Below the pieces are notes generated by a model. It did no database searches. It was not told where the DNA came from and was given only the letters and a program-made list of their open reading frames with translations. DNA of 64,000 nucleotides, from positions 558,001-622,000 of the forward strand of contig CAWKCD010000001.1 of NCBI GenBank assembly GCA_963848035.1, given 5' to 3'. Positions 26,001 through 33,757 of the stretch are shown in pieces. The translations under genes and the position numbers were made by a program. Each line of letters begins with the position of its first letter. Position 1 is the first letter of the stretch. The stretch comes from JAVVHH01 sp963848035. Its GTDB lineage: Bacteria > Pseudomonadota > Alphaproteobacteria > Acetobacterales > Acetobacteraceae.

Positions 26001-26348
26001 ATGAACCAAGGTAGAATTTGGTGTGTGGTCAACCCGACCGTCGGGTTGCCGCTCCTGCTCGGCAGCGTCGCCATCACGTCGCTCATCGTCCACGCCAGCG
26101 TCATGACCCACACGACCTGGATGTCGAGCTACTGGTCCGGCTCCTGGCGCAACAAGACCGCCGAGGCCGATGCGCCGAAAGTGGCCGATGCGTCGGCTTT
26201 CACCGTGTCCGTCACGCCGATGGCCGGCGCGCCCGGCAAGAACGAGACTTCGTTCGTCGTCTCGGTGGCCACCAACCCGGCCGCCAAGCCCGTCGAAACG
26301 GCCCAGGTGCCCGGTCCGCTGGCGCAAGCAAACCCGCCCAGCGAGTAG
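26001..26348 (+). CDS. pucA: Light-harvesting 2 alpha subunit with long C-terminal tail
   Basis: The N-terminal about 50 residues are a classic LH2 alpha chain: MNQGRIWCVVNPTVGLPLLL (the formyl-Met start that ligates B800), the TM with the B850-ligand His in SLIVHASVM, and THTTWMSSYWSG, where the Tyr-Trp pair expected to hydrogen-bond B850 is present. It then continues for about 65 residues of Ala/Pro/Val/Thr-rich sequence (VADASAFTVSVTPMAG, NPAAKPVETAQVPG), giving 115 residues against a usual 50-65. RBS GGGAGCGAG precedes the ATG; pucB ends 12 bp upstream. Confidence 0.92.
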   Translation: MNQGRIWCVVNPTVGLPLLLGSVAITSLIVHASVMTHTTWMSSYWSGSWRNKTAEADAPKVADASAFTVSVTPMAGAPGKNETSFVVSVATNPAAKPVETAQVPGPLAQANPPSE

Positions 26349-26357
26349 CCTGACGAA

Positions 26358-26390
26358 CGCCCGGCCGGGCACACCATCTCCGGCCGGGTG
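26358..26390 (+). terminator. Intercistronic hairpin between pucA and pucC
   Basis: CGCCCGGCCGG (26358-26368) pairs with CCGGCCGGGTG (26380-26390): 11 bp including one G-U, with an 11-base loop, 10 bp after the pucA stop. No T-run follows, so it is more likely an mRNA-stabilising or partial termination structure, as known between pucBA and downstream genes. Confidence 0.6.
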
Positions 26391-26439
26391 CTCCTTTGAC
26401 GTCACGATCCGGAGCGAAGCCGATGGAGATTGGCGCGCC

Positions 26440-27882
26440 ATGAACCGTGTCAGCCGACGCGTGATGCGCACCTGGGTCGGCCTGGGATCGCGCTTCCTGC
26501 CTTTTGCCGACGCGGCCACGCCGGATCTGCCGTTGTCGCGTCTGCTGCGCCTGTCCCTGTTCCAGGTTTCGGTCGGCATGGCGCTCGTGCTGCTCGTCGG
26601 CACGCTCAACCGCGTCATGATCGTCGAACTCGGCGTGCCCGCCTCGCTGGTGGGCACGATGATCTCGCTTCCCCTCATCTTCGCGCCGTTCCGGGCGCTG
26701 ATCGGCTTCCGATCCGACACGCACCGCTCCACGCTCGGTTGGAAACGCGTGCCGTTCATGTATCGCGGCGCCATGATCCAGTTCGGCGGCCTCGCGATCA
26801 TGCCGTTCGCCCTGCTCGTGCTCTCCGGCACCGGCAATGCGTCGGAGGCGCCGCAATGGATCGGGTTGCTCGGCGCGGCGGCCGCCTTCCTGCTGGTCGG
26901 CGCCGGGCTGCACACGATCCAGACCGTCGGCCTCGCCCTGGCCACCGACCAGGCGACGGTGGAATCGCAGCCGAAAGTCGTCGGCCTGATGTACGTGATG
27001 CTGCTGTTCGGCATGATCGCCGCCGCGCTCGCCTTCGGCGCGCTGCTCTCGCCATTCAGCCCCGGCCGGCTGATTCAGGTGATCCAGGCGTCGGCCATTG
27101 CGACGATCGTGCTGAACGGCGTGGCGCTGTGGAAGCAGGAGGCGCGCAACCCCCAAGCGGCGGTGGTCCAAGCGCGCGAGACGGCCCCCAGCTTCCGCCG
27201 CGCCTGGGACAGTTTCGCCCAAGGCGGCCACGCGGTGCGCCGCCTCCTCGCCGTCGGTCTCGGCACCATGGCGTTCAGCATGGAAGACGTGCTGCTCGAA
27301 CCCTATGGCGGCGAGATCCTTCATCTGAGCGTCGGCGACACAACCAAGCTGACGGCGACGCTGGCGGTCGGCGGATTGCTCGGCTTCGGTTGGGCATCTC
27401 GCGTCCTCAGCCGCGGCGCCGACCCGTTCCGCATGGCGGCCTACGGCGCGGCGGTCGGCCTGCCCGCCTTCGCCGCGGTCATCGTCTCGGGCTTGATGGC
27501 CGCACCCTGGATGTTCGCGCTCGGCACGGCGCTGATCGGCTTCGGCGCCGGGCTGTTCGGCCACGGCACGCTCACCGCGACGATGAACCTCGCCCCTCGC
27601 AGCCAGACCGGCCTCGCGCTCGGCGCCTGGGGCGCGGCGCAGGCCACCGCCGCCGGGCTCGCCATCGCGCTCGGCGGCATCGTCCGCGACGTGGTGGCCG
27701 GGCTGATCGCCCAGGAAGGCTTGGGCGCCGCCCTGGCCTACGATACCGTTTACGCCATCGAGATCGCTCTGCTTCTGGCGACGTTGATCACCATGGCCCC
27801 GCTCATCGCCCGTTCCGCCAACAGGGTGGCGGACTCGCGAATCCGTTCCTTGGATGCACTCGGTGAAATGGAGACACCATGA
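26440..27882 (+). CDS. pucC: PucC, light-harvesting complex assembly protein (MFS-like)
   Basis: A 480-residue, about 12-TM protein of the PucC/LhaA/BCH2 branch of the major facilitator superfamily, needed to assemble LH2. Family features: SRLLRLSLFQVSVGMALVLL, LNRVMIVELGVPASLVG, APFRALIGFRSDTHRSTLGW, VPFMYRGAMIQFGGLAIMPF, MEDVLLEPYGGEIL, and FGHGTLTATMNLAP. ATG 26440 gives MNRVSRRVMRTWVG, matching known starts; the open frame extends upstream into pucA without homology. Its stop overlaps the next gene's ATG (ATGA, 27879-27882). Confidence 0.94.
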   Translation: MNRVSRRVMRTWVGLGSRFLPFADAATPDLPLSRLLRLSLFQVSVGMALVLLVGTLNRVMIVELGVPASLVGTMISLPLIFAPFRALIGFRSDTHRSTLGWKRVPFMYRGAMIQFGGLAIMPFALLVLSGTGNASEAPQWIGLLGAAAAFLLVGAGLHTIQTVGLALATDQATVESQPKVVGLMYVMLLFGMIAAALAFGALLSPFSPGRLIQVIQASAIATIVLNGVALWKQEARNPQAAVVQARETAPSFRRAWDSFAQGGHAVRRLLAVGLGTMAFSMEDVLLEPYGGEILHLSVGDTTKLTATLAVGGLLGFGWASRVLSRGADPFRMAAYGAAVGLPAFAAVIVSGLMAAPWMFALGTALIGFGAGLFGHGTLTATMNLAPRSQTGLALGAWGAAQATAAGLAIALGGIVRDVVAGLIAQEGLGAALAYDTVYAIEIALLLATLITMAPLIARSANRVADSRIRSLDALGEMETP

Positions 27883-28640
27883 CCCAAACCATCAGCCGAA
27901 TTTACGATAACGCCGAGAAGGCCGAGGCAGCGGTCAAGGAGCTCAAGCGCGTCGGTTTCGCCGATCACGCCGTCAGCGTCGTCGCCCCGATGCACAGCGC
28001 CGAAGCCGCGCTGCCCGCGATCACCGGCAGCGGCGTGATCGCGAGCCATGCGACCGTCTATGCCGACGCGCTCGCCCGCGGCGAGACCCTGGTCAGCGTC
28101 CGCGCCCCCTTCGGCTTCGCCGCGACCGCCACGACAATACTCGAAAAGCACCGCCCGACCGAAACCGGCCTCGGCGAACAAGGCTATGAGCAGCCGCCCC
28201 CGGACCCGGCCGCCCCGCTCTCCTCGGCCCTCGGCTGGTCCGTCCTCAGCGACAACCCCACGCCGCTCTCCTCCGCGCTCGGCCTGTCGACCCTCTCCAA
28301 AAACCAGCGCAAGCAAGTCCGCGACGACGAGCTCATCGACAACCCGGCGCCGCTGTCGCGGGCCTTCGGCCTCAAGCTGCTGTCCGACCGTGCGGCGCCG
28401 CTATCGTCCAAATTCGGGTGGAAACTGCTCTCCGACAACCCGGCGCCGCTCTCGAGCAAGCTGGGCATGTCGCCGCTGTCGAAGGATCAGAACGCGCCCG
28501 ATTCGCGCTTCGGCATGAATCTCCTGTCGGACAACCCGGCTCCGCTCTCCTCGGCCCTCGGCTGGAAGCTGCTCTCCGATAACCCGGCGCCGCTCTCCAG
28601 CTGGTTCAACTGGCGCGTCCTGTCCCGCGACCAGAAATAA
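27879..28640 (+). CDS. Repeat protein translationally coupled to pucC; unknown function
   Basis: A 253-residue protein I do not recognise. Residues 1-92 resemble a small alpha/beta stress-protein fold (ISRIYDNAEKAEAAVKELKR, DHAVSVVAP, GETLVSVRAP). Residues 109-249 are eight copies of a 16-residue unit, consensus D-N-P-A-P-L-S-S-x-[L/F]-G-[W/L/M]-x-[L/V]-L-S, with one 13-residue insert after unit 2. Unit 6 is degenerate. There is no signal peptide, obvious TM segment or His in the repeats. The ATGA overlap with pucC and the hairpin downstream imply expression with the LH2 operon, so a role in antenna assembly or membrane organisation is plausible but unproven. Confidence 0.85.
   Translation: MTQTISRIYDNAEKAEAAVKELKRVGFADHAVSVVAPMHSAEAALPAITGSGVIASHATVYADALARGETLVSVRAPFGFAATATTILEKHRPTETGLGEQGYEQPPPDPAAPLSSALGWSVLSDNPTPLSSALGLSTLSKNQRKQVRDDELIDNPAPLSRAFGLKLLSDRAAPLSSKFGWKLLSDNPAPLSSKLGMSPLSKDQNAPDSRFGMNLLSDNPAPLSSALGWKLLSDNPAPLSSWFNWRVLSRDQK
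28203..28625 (+). repeat. Coding tandem repeat, 48-bp period (eight units)
   Basis: Encodes eight phased 16-residue units of the pucC-coupled protein, interrupted once (39 bp) between units 2 and 3. Units 7 and 8 begin with identical DNPAPLSS; the DNA has diverged at third positions, indicating an old, selected repeat rather than recent slippage. Confidence 0.8.
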
Positions 28641-28653
28641 CCGAACGAGCCGG

Positions 28654-28677
28654 GCCGCCGCTCCCAAAAGCGGCGGT
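28654..28677 (+). terminator. Terminator-like hairpin after the puc operon
   Basis: GCCGCCGCT / AGCGGCGGT, 9 bp including one G-U, loop CCCAAA, 13 bp after the repeat-protein stop. There is no clear T-run, so termination efficiency is uncertain. Confidence 0.5.
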
Positions 28678-28806
28678 CTACGCTCAAGTCCCTGCTATGA
28701 TACCGCGGATAATCCATCCGTCGGCGCCGGATTCCGCGACAAATGACTTGAGTTATTCCATGCCGGGCCGCCGACAGGCTCGCGAGCATTGCTCGATCAG
28801 AAAAAT

Positions 28807-28883
28807 TGGTCGGAGCGGCGGGATTCGAACCCACGACCCCCAGTCCCCCAGACTGATGCGCTACCAGACTGCGCTACGCTCCG
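28807..28883 (-). tRNA. tRNA-Pro (GGG)
   Basis: Read on the minus strand: acceptor CGGAGCG/CGCTCCG, D-arm region GCGCAGTCTGGTAGCGC, anticodon loop CTGGGGG in stem TCAGT/ACTGG (anticodon GGG), T-arm with GGTTCGAATCC, discriminator A and encoded CCA (28809-28807). The 5' end overlaps the last 10 bases of the upstream merR-type gene, whose TAG stop forms tRNA positions 8-10. Confidence 0.93.
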
Positions 28884-29410
28884 CCGTCCGAGGTCTTAGC
28901 AGCCCGACTCTCGCCGAGCAACGCCCGTAGCTCGATCAACTCGTCGAGCACCGTCTGCAACACCGTCCGCAGCCGCCGCGCCTCGTCGTCCTTCGCCGCG
29001 CGCACAACCGGACGAGGCGCTTCCAGCCCCGGCAAGCTCGGCGGCGGCTCGGCCCGCTCGGCCTCGGCCGCGGCCCGCTCCGCAGGCGAAGCCGGCGGGA
29101 TGTCCTCGGCGAGCTGACCGCCGCCCTCGCGCAGCAAGCGCTGCACGCCCTTGATCGTATAACCTTGAATATACAGCAGATCCGAGATCCGGCGCAGGAG
29201 CTGGATGTCGTCCGGGCGGTAATACCGCCGCCCGCCGCCACGCTTGAGCGGACGGATCTGCGGAAATTTCGTCTCCCAAAACCGCAGCACGTGCTGCGGG
29301 ATATGCAGCTCGTCGGCGACCTCGCTGATGGTGCGGAATGCGTTCGGCGCCTTTTTCGCCCGGACCCGGGGCTCGGGATCGTCCGGCAGCAAGGAGCCGT
29401 GCTCAGTCAT
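28874..29410 (-). CDS. MerR-family transcriptional regulator
   Basis: A 178-residue regulator with an N-terminal winged helix of MerR type: FRTISEVADELHIPQHVLRF, WETKFPQIRPLKRGGGRRYY, RRISDLLYIQGYTIKGVQRL. A Glu/Ala/Arg-rich, probably coiled-coil C-terminal half follows (AERAAAEAERAEPPP, LRTVLQTVLDELIELRAL). It lacks an obvious metal- or drug-binding domain. The start overlaps the ihfA stop (ATGA), the usual ihfA-merR arrangement of Alphaproteobacteria. The stop codon lies inside tRNA-Pro. Confidence 0.9.
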   Translation of the reverse strand: MTEHGSLLPDDPEPRVRAKKAPNAFRTISEVADELHIPQHVLRFWETKFPQIRPLKRGGGRRYYRPDDIQLLRRISDLLYIQGYTIKGVQRLLREGGGQLAEDIPPASPAERAAAEAERAEPPPSLPGLEAPRPVVRAAKDDEARRLRTVLQTVLDELIELRALLGESRAAKTSDGGA

Positions 29411-29721
29411 TCGTCATCAGTCTCGGTGGGGATCGGCGAGCCGTTGACCTGTGCCTTCAGCACCTGGCTCGGCCGGAACGTCAGCACGCGCCGCGGCAGG
29501 ATAGGCACTTCGATCCCGGTCTTCGGGTTGCGCCCGATCCGACGCCCCTTCTGCCGCACCGAGAACGTGCCGAAGCCGCTCAGCTTCACTGGATCGCCCG
29601 CTTCGAGCGCCTGGGACATGCGTTCCAGCACGGTCTCCAGCAACTCTGCGGAGTCGTTGCGAGACAGGCCCACCTGCGCGTAGATGGTCTCCGCAAGTTG
29701 CGCGCGCGTAACCGTGTTCAT
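29407..29721 (-). CDS. ihfA: Integration host factor subunit alpha
   Basis: DNA-bending histone-like protein, alpha subunit of IHF, which assists sigma-54 activation and recombination. TRAQLAETIYAQVGLSRND and the DNA-arm region GFGTFSVRQKGRRIGRNPKT followed by PRRVLTFRPSQVLK are diagnostic. Length 104 aa. The terminal Glu/Asp tail is family-typical. Located between fabH and merR in the conserved block; a weak gap of 83 bp follows fabH. Confidence 0.95.
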   Translation of the reverse strand: MNTVTRAQLAETIYAQVGLSRNDSAELLETVLERMSQALEAGDPVKLSGFGTFSVRQKGRRIGRNPKTGIEVPILPRRVLTFRPSQVLKAQVNGSPIPTETDDE

Positions 29722-29804
29722 GTCGACACGCTAGGGGTCGACGTGTGACTGGTCAAGCAAAGGCTTTGAAATCAAAGCAGAGTGTGGCCGCTGTGGCCGA
29801 GCAG

Positions 29805-30773
29805 CTACATACGGACTAACGCGCTGCCCCAGGTCAGCCCGCCGCCCAGCGCCTCCATCAGCACCAGCTCGCCGCGCTTGATCCGCCCGTCGTGATACGC
29901 CTCCGCCAGCGCCAGCGGGATCGAGGCCGCCGAGGTGTTGGCATGCCTGTCCACCGTCACGACCACCCGCTCCGGCGGCAGCCCCAGCTTCTTGCCCATC
30001 GCGTCGATGATGCGCCGGTTGGCCTGGTGCGGCACCAGCCAGTCCACGTCGTCGTGCCACAGCCCGTTGGCCTTCAGCGCCTCGTCGACTACCGCGGCCA
30101 GCTTGGTGACCGCGTGCCGGAAGATCTCGCGCCCGTTCATGATCAGATGGCCGGGCCGATCCGGCCGGCCGACCGCGCCGTCGATATACAGCAGGTCGCC
30201 GTGCTTGCCCTCGGAGTGCAGGTGCGTCGACAGGATCCCGCGCTCGCCCTCGTCCGGCCGACCCGCCCGCAGATACACCGCGCCCGCCCCATCCCCGAAC
30301 AGCACGCAGGTGCCGCGGTCCTGCCAGTTGAGTATCCGCGAGTATACCTCGCTGCCGATCACCACCGCGCTCTCGATCTGCCCGCAGCGGATCATCGCGT
30401 CCGCCACCGACAGCGCGTAGACGAACCCGCTGCACGCCGCCGACACGTCGAAGGCGAACCCGCCGGTCATCCCCAGCGCGGCCTGGACCCGCACGGCAGT
30501 GGCCGGAAACGCCTGGTCCGGCGTCGCCGTCGCCAGGATCACCGCGCCTACATCGGCCGCATCCGCCCCTGCATCCGCGATCGCGACCCGCGCCGCGGCG
30601 GTCGCCATGTAGGCGCAGCTCTCCTCGGCCGACGCGATACGCCTTTCCTCGATCCCGGTCCGCTCGCGGATCCACGCATCGGTGGTGTCGATCGTCTGCG
30701 ACAGCTCGTCGTTGGTCACGATCCGCGACGGCAGATAGCTGCCGATTCCGGCAAGGACCGCCCGCGCCGCCAT
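29805..30773 (-). CDS. fabH: 3-oxoacyl-ACP synthase III (FabH)
   Basis: Initiates type II fatty-acid synthesis by condensing acetyl-CoA with malonyl-ACP. The catalytic triad is visible: Cys in FDVSAACSGFVYAL, His in WLVPHQANRRIID, Asn in RHANTSAASIPLAL. N-terminus SYLPSRIVTNDEL is standard. ATG 30773 begins 2 bp after the plsX stop (30776), so the two are coupled. Corrected length 322 aa. Confidence 0.95.
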   Translation of the reverse strand: MAARAVLAGIGSYLPSRIVTNDELSQTIDTTDAWIRERTGIEERRIASAEESCAYMATAAARVAIADAGADAADVGAVILATATPDQAFPATAVRVQAALGMTGGFAFDVSAACSGFVYALSVADAMIRCGQIESAVVIGSEVYSRILNWQDRGTCVLFGDGAGAVYLRAGRPDEGERGILSTHLHSEGKHGDLLYIDGAVGRPDRPGHLIMNGREIFRHAVTKLAAVVDEALKANGLWHDDVDWLVPHQANRRIIDAMGKKLGLPPERVVVTVDRHANTSAASIPLALAEAYHDGRIKRGELVLMEALGGGLTWGSALVRM

Positions 30774-30775
30774 GA

Positions 30776-31834
30776 TCAGGCCGAGGCGGCCAGGTTGGGC
30801 GTGGGAAGCGCCAATCCCTCGATCCGCGTCAGCCCCTCGCGGATCTTCGCGTTGAACCCATGCGTGACCATGTCCATCGCCACGTCGAGTGCATGGGCGA
30901 AGCCGGTCGCGTCCGTGCCGCCATGCGACTTCACCACAACGCCATTCAGCCCCAGCATGACCGCCCCGTTGTAGCGCCGCGGATCCAGCCATTCGCGCAT
31001 CCGGTCCAAGCCCGGCCGCGCCAGCAGATAGGCCAGCTTACCGCCGATGCTGCCGCCGAAGATCTGCTTGAGCAGGTCGCCCGCCAGCTTGAGCGCTCCC
31101 TCGGCCGTCTTGAGCGCGACGTTGCCGGTGAATCCGTCCATGACGATCACGTCGGTCGTCCCCGCCGCGATGTCGTGCCCCTCGACGAAGCCGTAGAATT
31201 GCGGCGCGATATGGCTCATCCGCAGCAACTCGGCCGCCTCGCGCACCCGGTCGTCGCCCTTCAGCTCTTCCGACCCCACGTTCATCAGCCCGATCGTCGG
31301 CGCCGGCAGGCCCAGCACGGTGCGCGCGAACACGTCGCCCATGACCGCGAATTCGACCAGGTTTCGCGCGTCGCACTGCACGTTGGCGCCCAGGTCGAGC
31401 ATGACCACGTCGCCCTTCGAACACGGCGCGATCGCCGCCATCGCCGGGCGCGAGATGCCCGGCAGCGTCTTGATCACGATCTTGGCCAGCGCCATCAGCG
31501 CACCGGTGTTGCCGGCGGACACGACGCCTTCGGCCTCGCCCGACGCCACGGCGTCGATCGCCATGCGCATGGAGCTGTCGCGTTGGCGCAGCGCCAGCGT
31601 CGGCTTCATGTCGGCCGGCACCGCGGTCGGGGCATGGCGCAGCGTGCACACCTCGCCCACGCGCTTGCGCGCAGCGATCAGCGGACGGAGCAGGGCCTCG
31701 TCACCGAGCAGCAGGAACCGGGCGTTCGGATGTCGTTCGGCCGCCAGCGCGATGCCATCGAGCACGATCAGCGGCGCATGATCGCCGCCCATCGCATCGA
31801 TCGCGAGGGAGAAGGTCTCGCCCACTCTCTCCAA
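30776..31834 (-). CDS. plsX: Phosphate acyltransferase PlsX
   Basis: Makes acyl-phosphate from acyl-ACP for phospholipid synthesis. Shows FSLAIDAMGGDHAPLIVLDG, MAIDAVASGEAEGVVSAGNT, CDARNLVEFAVMG and FVEGHDIAAGTTDVIVMDGF, all typical. The start is uncertain: TTG 31834 (MERVGETF) or GTG 31825 (VGETFSLAIDAMGG); no in-frame ATG precedes the core. It follows rpmF by about 10 bp in the conserved yceD-rpmF-plsX-fabH order. Confidence 0.94.
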   Translation of the reverse strand: MERVGETFSLAIDAMGGDHAPLIVLDGIALAAERHPNARFLLLGDEALLRPLIAARKRVGEVCTLRHAPTAVPADMKPTLALRQRDSSMRMAIDAVASGEAEGVVSAGNTGALMALAKIVIKTLPGISRPAMAAIAPCSKGDVVMLDLGANVQCDARNLVEFAVMGDVFARTVLGLPAPTIGLMNVGSEELKGDDRVREAAELLRMSHIAPQFYGFVEGHDIAAGTTDVIVMDGFTGNVALKTAEGALKLAGDLLKQIFGGSIGGKLAYLLARPGLDRMREWLDPRRYNGAVMLGLNGVVVKSHGGTDATGFAHALDVAMDMVTHGFNAKIREGLTRIEGLALPTPNLAASA

Positions 31835-31844
31835 TCCAGCCGGC

Positions 31845-32048
31845 TTAGGCGCGAACGGCGCCCTTCAGCTCTTTGCCGGCGGCGACGACCTCGCGGCCAT
31901 CATAATAGCCGCAATGGCTGCACACATGGTGCGGGCGCTTCAGCTCGCCGCAGTTCGGGCAATCGTTGTGTGCTTCGCCGGTGATGAAATCGTGCGCCCG
32001 GCGCATGCCGCGGCGGGATGGGGAAGTCTTCTTCTTCGGGACGGCCAT
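31845..32048 (-). CDS. rpmF: 50S ribosomal protein L32
   Basis: A 67-residue large-subunit protein. MAVPKKKTSPSRRGMRRAHD is the invariant start. A zinc ribbon is formed by CPNCGE and CSHCGYYDGREV. It lies between the yceD-like gene and plsX as in most Proteobacteria. Confidence 0.97.
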   Translation of the reverse strand: MAVPKKKTSPSRRGMRRAHDFITGEAHNDCPNCGELKRPHHVCSHCGYYDGREVVAAGKELKGAVRA

Positions 32049-32174
32049 AGGACAGCGCCTCTTGCAAAACTGTGACGCGCGGCGCGCCGAGTGGCGACGG
32101 CTGGATCACGGAGGGTTGGGAGTCAATGAGCCGCGGCCCTTACCAGAGCCGACCCGCCGCCGCAAGCGCATAGC

Positions 32175-32666
32175 CTATTGCTTGCGTTGCAGGGCTGCCA
32201 ATGCGGCGAATGGATGCGGTGCTTTTTCGGCTTCCGGGACTGCCTCTTCCAGGTCCGGCCGACGCGGATAAGGGTCGAGCGCGAGCGCCAGTTGCTCCGC
32301 CGCTGCCTCGCCGACATCGATCGCGTGCGTGTCGTAGGGGATTTGGTCCGGCGCTTCGAGATCATCGTCCGGCGCCTCGGTCCCCGCCGGCACGAACTGC
32401 AGCGCGAACGCCTCCGACACCTCCTGCGCGAACGGTTCGGACGACGCCACGCAGACCTGCACCACCTCGGCCTCGAGCAGCCCCTCCGCCTCGATCACCC
32501 CGCGCTCGACCCGGCGCAGATGAAACGCGCAATACAGCCGCAGCACGTTGGGGATCAGCAGCCGCGCGGCGAGCTTCTCCAGCTCCTCCGGCTTGGCCTC
32601 CACCACATAGTCCAGACCCGCGCTGCCGATGCGGTCCAGCGGGATCAGGCGAGAAATCTCCGTCAT
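32175..32666 (-). CDS. yceD: DUF177/YceD family protein
   Basis: A 163-residue protein of the YceD family, linked in other bacteria to 23S rRNA metabolism and always near rpmF. Family features are an N-terminal LIPLDRIGSAGLDYVVEAKP, the central LRLYCAFHLRRVERGVIEAEG and an acidic C-terminus (LEAPDQIPYDTHAIDVGEAA). ATG 32666 overlaps the end of the upstream membrane-protein gene (stop 32663). A 126-bp gap to rpmF contains no obvious gene. Confidence 0.88.
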   Translation of the reverse strand: MTEISRLIPLDRIGSAGLDYVVEAKPEELEKLAARLLIPNVLRLYCAFHLRRVERGVIEAEGLLEAEVVQVCVASSEPFAQEVSEAFALQFVPAGTEAPDDDLEAPDQIPYDTHAIDVGEAAAEQLALALDPYPRRPDLEEAVPEAEKAPHPFAALAALQRKQ

Positions 32667-33073
32667 GTCGGCACTTTCCGACCGATCAGTGATCCGATCA
32701 ACGTCTCGAGCAGGAGATATGCGCCGAGGAACGCCAGATTGCGCAGCGCCACCTCGGTGACGATCTGCGTCTGCATGTCCGGCGGAACCGCGACGAACGC
32801 CCGCCACTGCCACGCCGCGCTCAACCCGAACAGCATCAACAGCGCCAGGCCGATCCGCCCCAGCCGCGCCGGCCCCGATCGCGGCGTCGGCACCAGCAGC
32901 GCATCCACCAGCGCGAACGGCGAGAACAGCGCCGCCAGCGTCAGCCCAGCCGCCACGGTCCCGCGGAGGAGCCCTACCTGCAATGCCAGCAGCAGCCCCG
33001 TCACGCCGCACGCCGCGACGAACGCCGCGCCCCGGATCACCACCCGCCGCGCATAATCCGGCGGCAGCGTCAT
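32663..33073 (-). CDS. Small membrane protein, function unknown
   Basis: A 136-residue protein with about four hydrophobic segments: GAAFVAACGVTGLLLALQVG, TVAAGLTLAALFSPFALVDA, LALLMLFGLSAAWQW and NLAFLGAYLLLETLIGSLIG. No recognisable domain. It overlaps the bc1-chaperone gene upstream (ATGA at 33070-33073) and yceD downstream (4 bp), so it belongs to the same operon. It may be an accessory of respiratory or envelope assembly, but nothing in the sequence shows that. Confidence 0.75.
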   Translation of the reverse strand: MTLPPDYARRVVIRGAAFVAACGVTGLLLALQVGLLRGTVAAGLTLAALFSPFALVDALLVPTPRSGPARLGRIGLALLMLFGLSAAWQWRAFVAVPPDMQTQIVTEVALRNLAFLGAYLLLETLIGSLIGRKVPT

Positions 33074-33618
33074 GCCGGCGCCGCCTGCGTGACCGGTGCG
33101 AACACCACCTCGCCCGCCATCAGCGACTTGAGATCCTGCTGCCGCAGCCCGTCCCACCGCGCCATCGCGACCCGCGCCAGCTGGTCCGCCCCGTCGCCCG
33201 CCGCCTCGCCGCGCCACACATTGCGCGCCAGCGACGCCGACAGCGCCGCGTGGTCGCCCGCCTCGAGCGCGGCCACATAGGCCTGGCTGCGCCCATGCAG
33301 CGCCTCCCACATCGCCTTGACCTTGCGTCCCACCGACATGTCGCCGACGCCGAGTTCGCGCAGCGTGTGGTCCATGTCGGAGAACATCGCGTCGAACAGC
33401 GCCTGCGCGAGCGCCGGGCCTTCCGGCTTCTCCTGCATGAGCCGCTCGATCAGCAGGCAGACGTGCAGGCCGATCATGTCGAATCGCCCGTCCATCGTGT
33501 CGGGCACGCCGAGTTCGGCGTAGAAATACGGGTCCCGCGCCGCGCGGACCGAGCTGGTGTAGAGGGCGAAACCGGCGCGCTCATGCCGTTTGCGGCCGAA
33601 CAGGCGTGCGAGCGCCAT
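33070..33618 (-). CDS. Ubiquinol-cytochrome c chaperone family protein
   Basis: A 182-residue relative of mitochondrial Cbp3, which assists cytochrome bc1 assembly. Typical stretches are RDPYFYAELGVPDTMDGRFD, MIGLHVCLLIERL, FDAMFSDMDHTLRELGVGDM and SVGRKVKAMWEALHGR. ATG 33618 gives MALARLFGRKR; the in-frame upstream ATG (33714) overlaps the divergent bamE leader. First gene of the leftward operon running to tRNA-Pro. Confidence 0.88.
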   Translation of the reverse strand: MALARLFGRKRHERAGFALYTSSVRAARDPYFYAELGVPDTMDGRFDMIGLHVCLLIERLMQEKPEGPALAQALFDAMFSDMDHTLRELGVGDMSVGRKVKAMWEALHGRSQAYVAALEAGDHAALSASLARNVWRGEAAGDGADQLARVAMARWDGLRQQDLKSLMAGEVVFAPVTQAAPA

Positions 33619-33757
33619 GGCGCGATCCTTCTTTTGTTTGACACGCTGGGGCCAGCGTGAGAGGCACCGGCCACACATAGGCGCCCGGCACGGCCGATCA
33701 ATTGTCGCTGGCAATTGGCGTTCACCCTGCCGGAGGTGCCGTTACAGGACTTCCCCC

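Noticed and set aside
25803..26348. LH1 (pufBA) rather than LH2
   Set aside because: The beta C-terminus looks slightly LH1-like, but both N-termini are LH2-type, no pufLM follows, and pucC is directly downstream.
26170..26439. Extended PucC N-terminus from the open frame overlapping pucA
   Set aside because: The extra residues are Arg/Pro-rich shadow of pucA; PucC homology begins at ATG 26440.
28203..28625. CRISPR-like or minisatellite array
   Set aside because: The 48-bp periodicity is in frame and encodes a conserved 16-residue protein repeat; there are no spacers and third positions have diverged.
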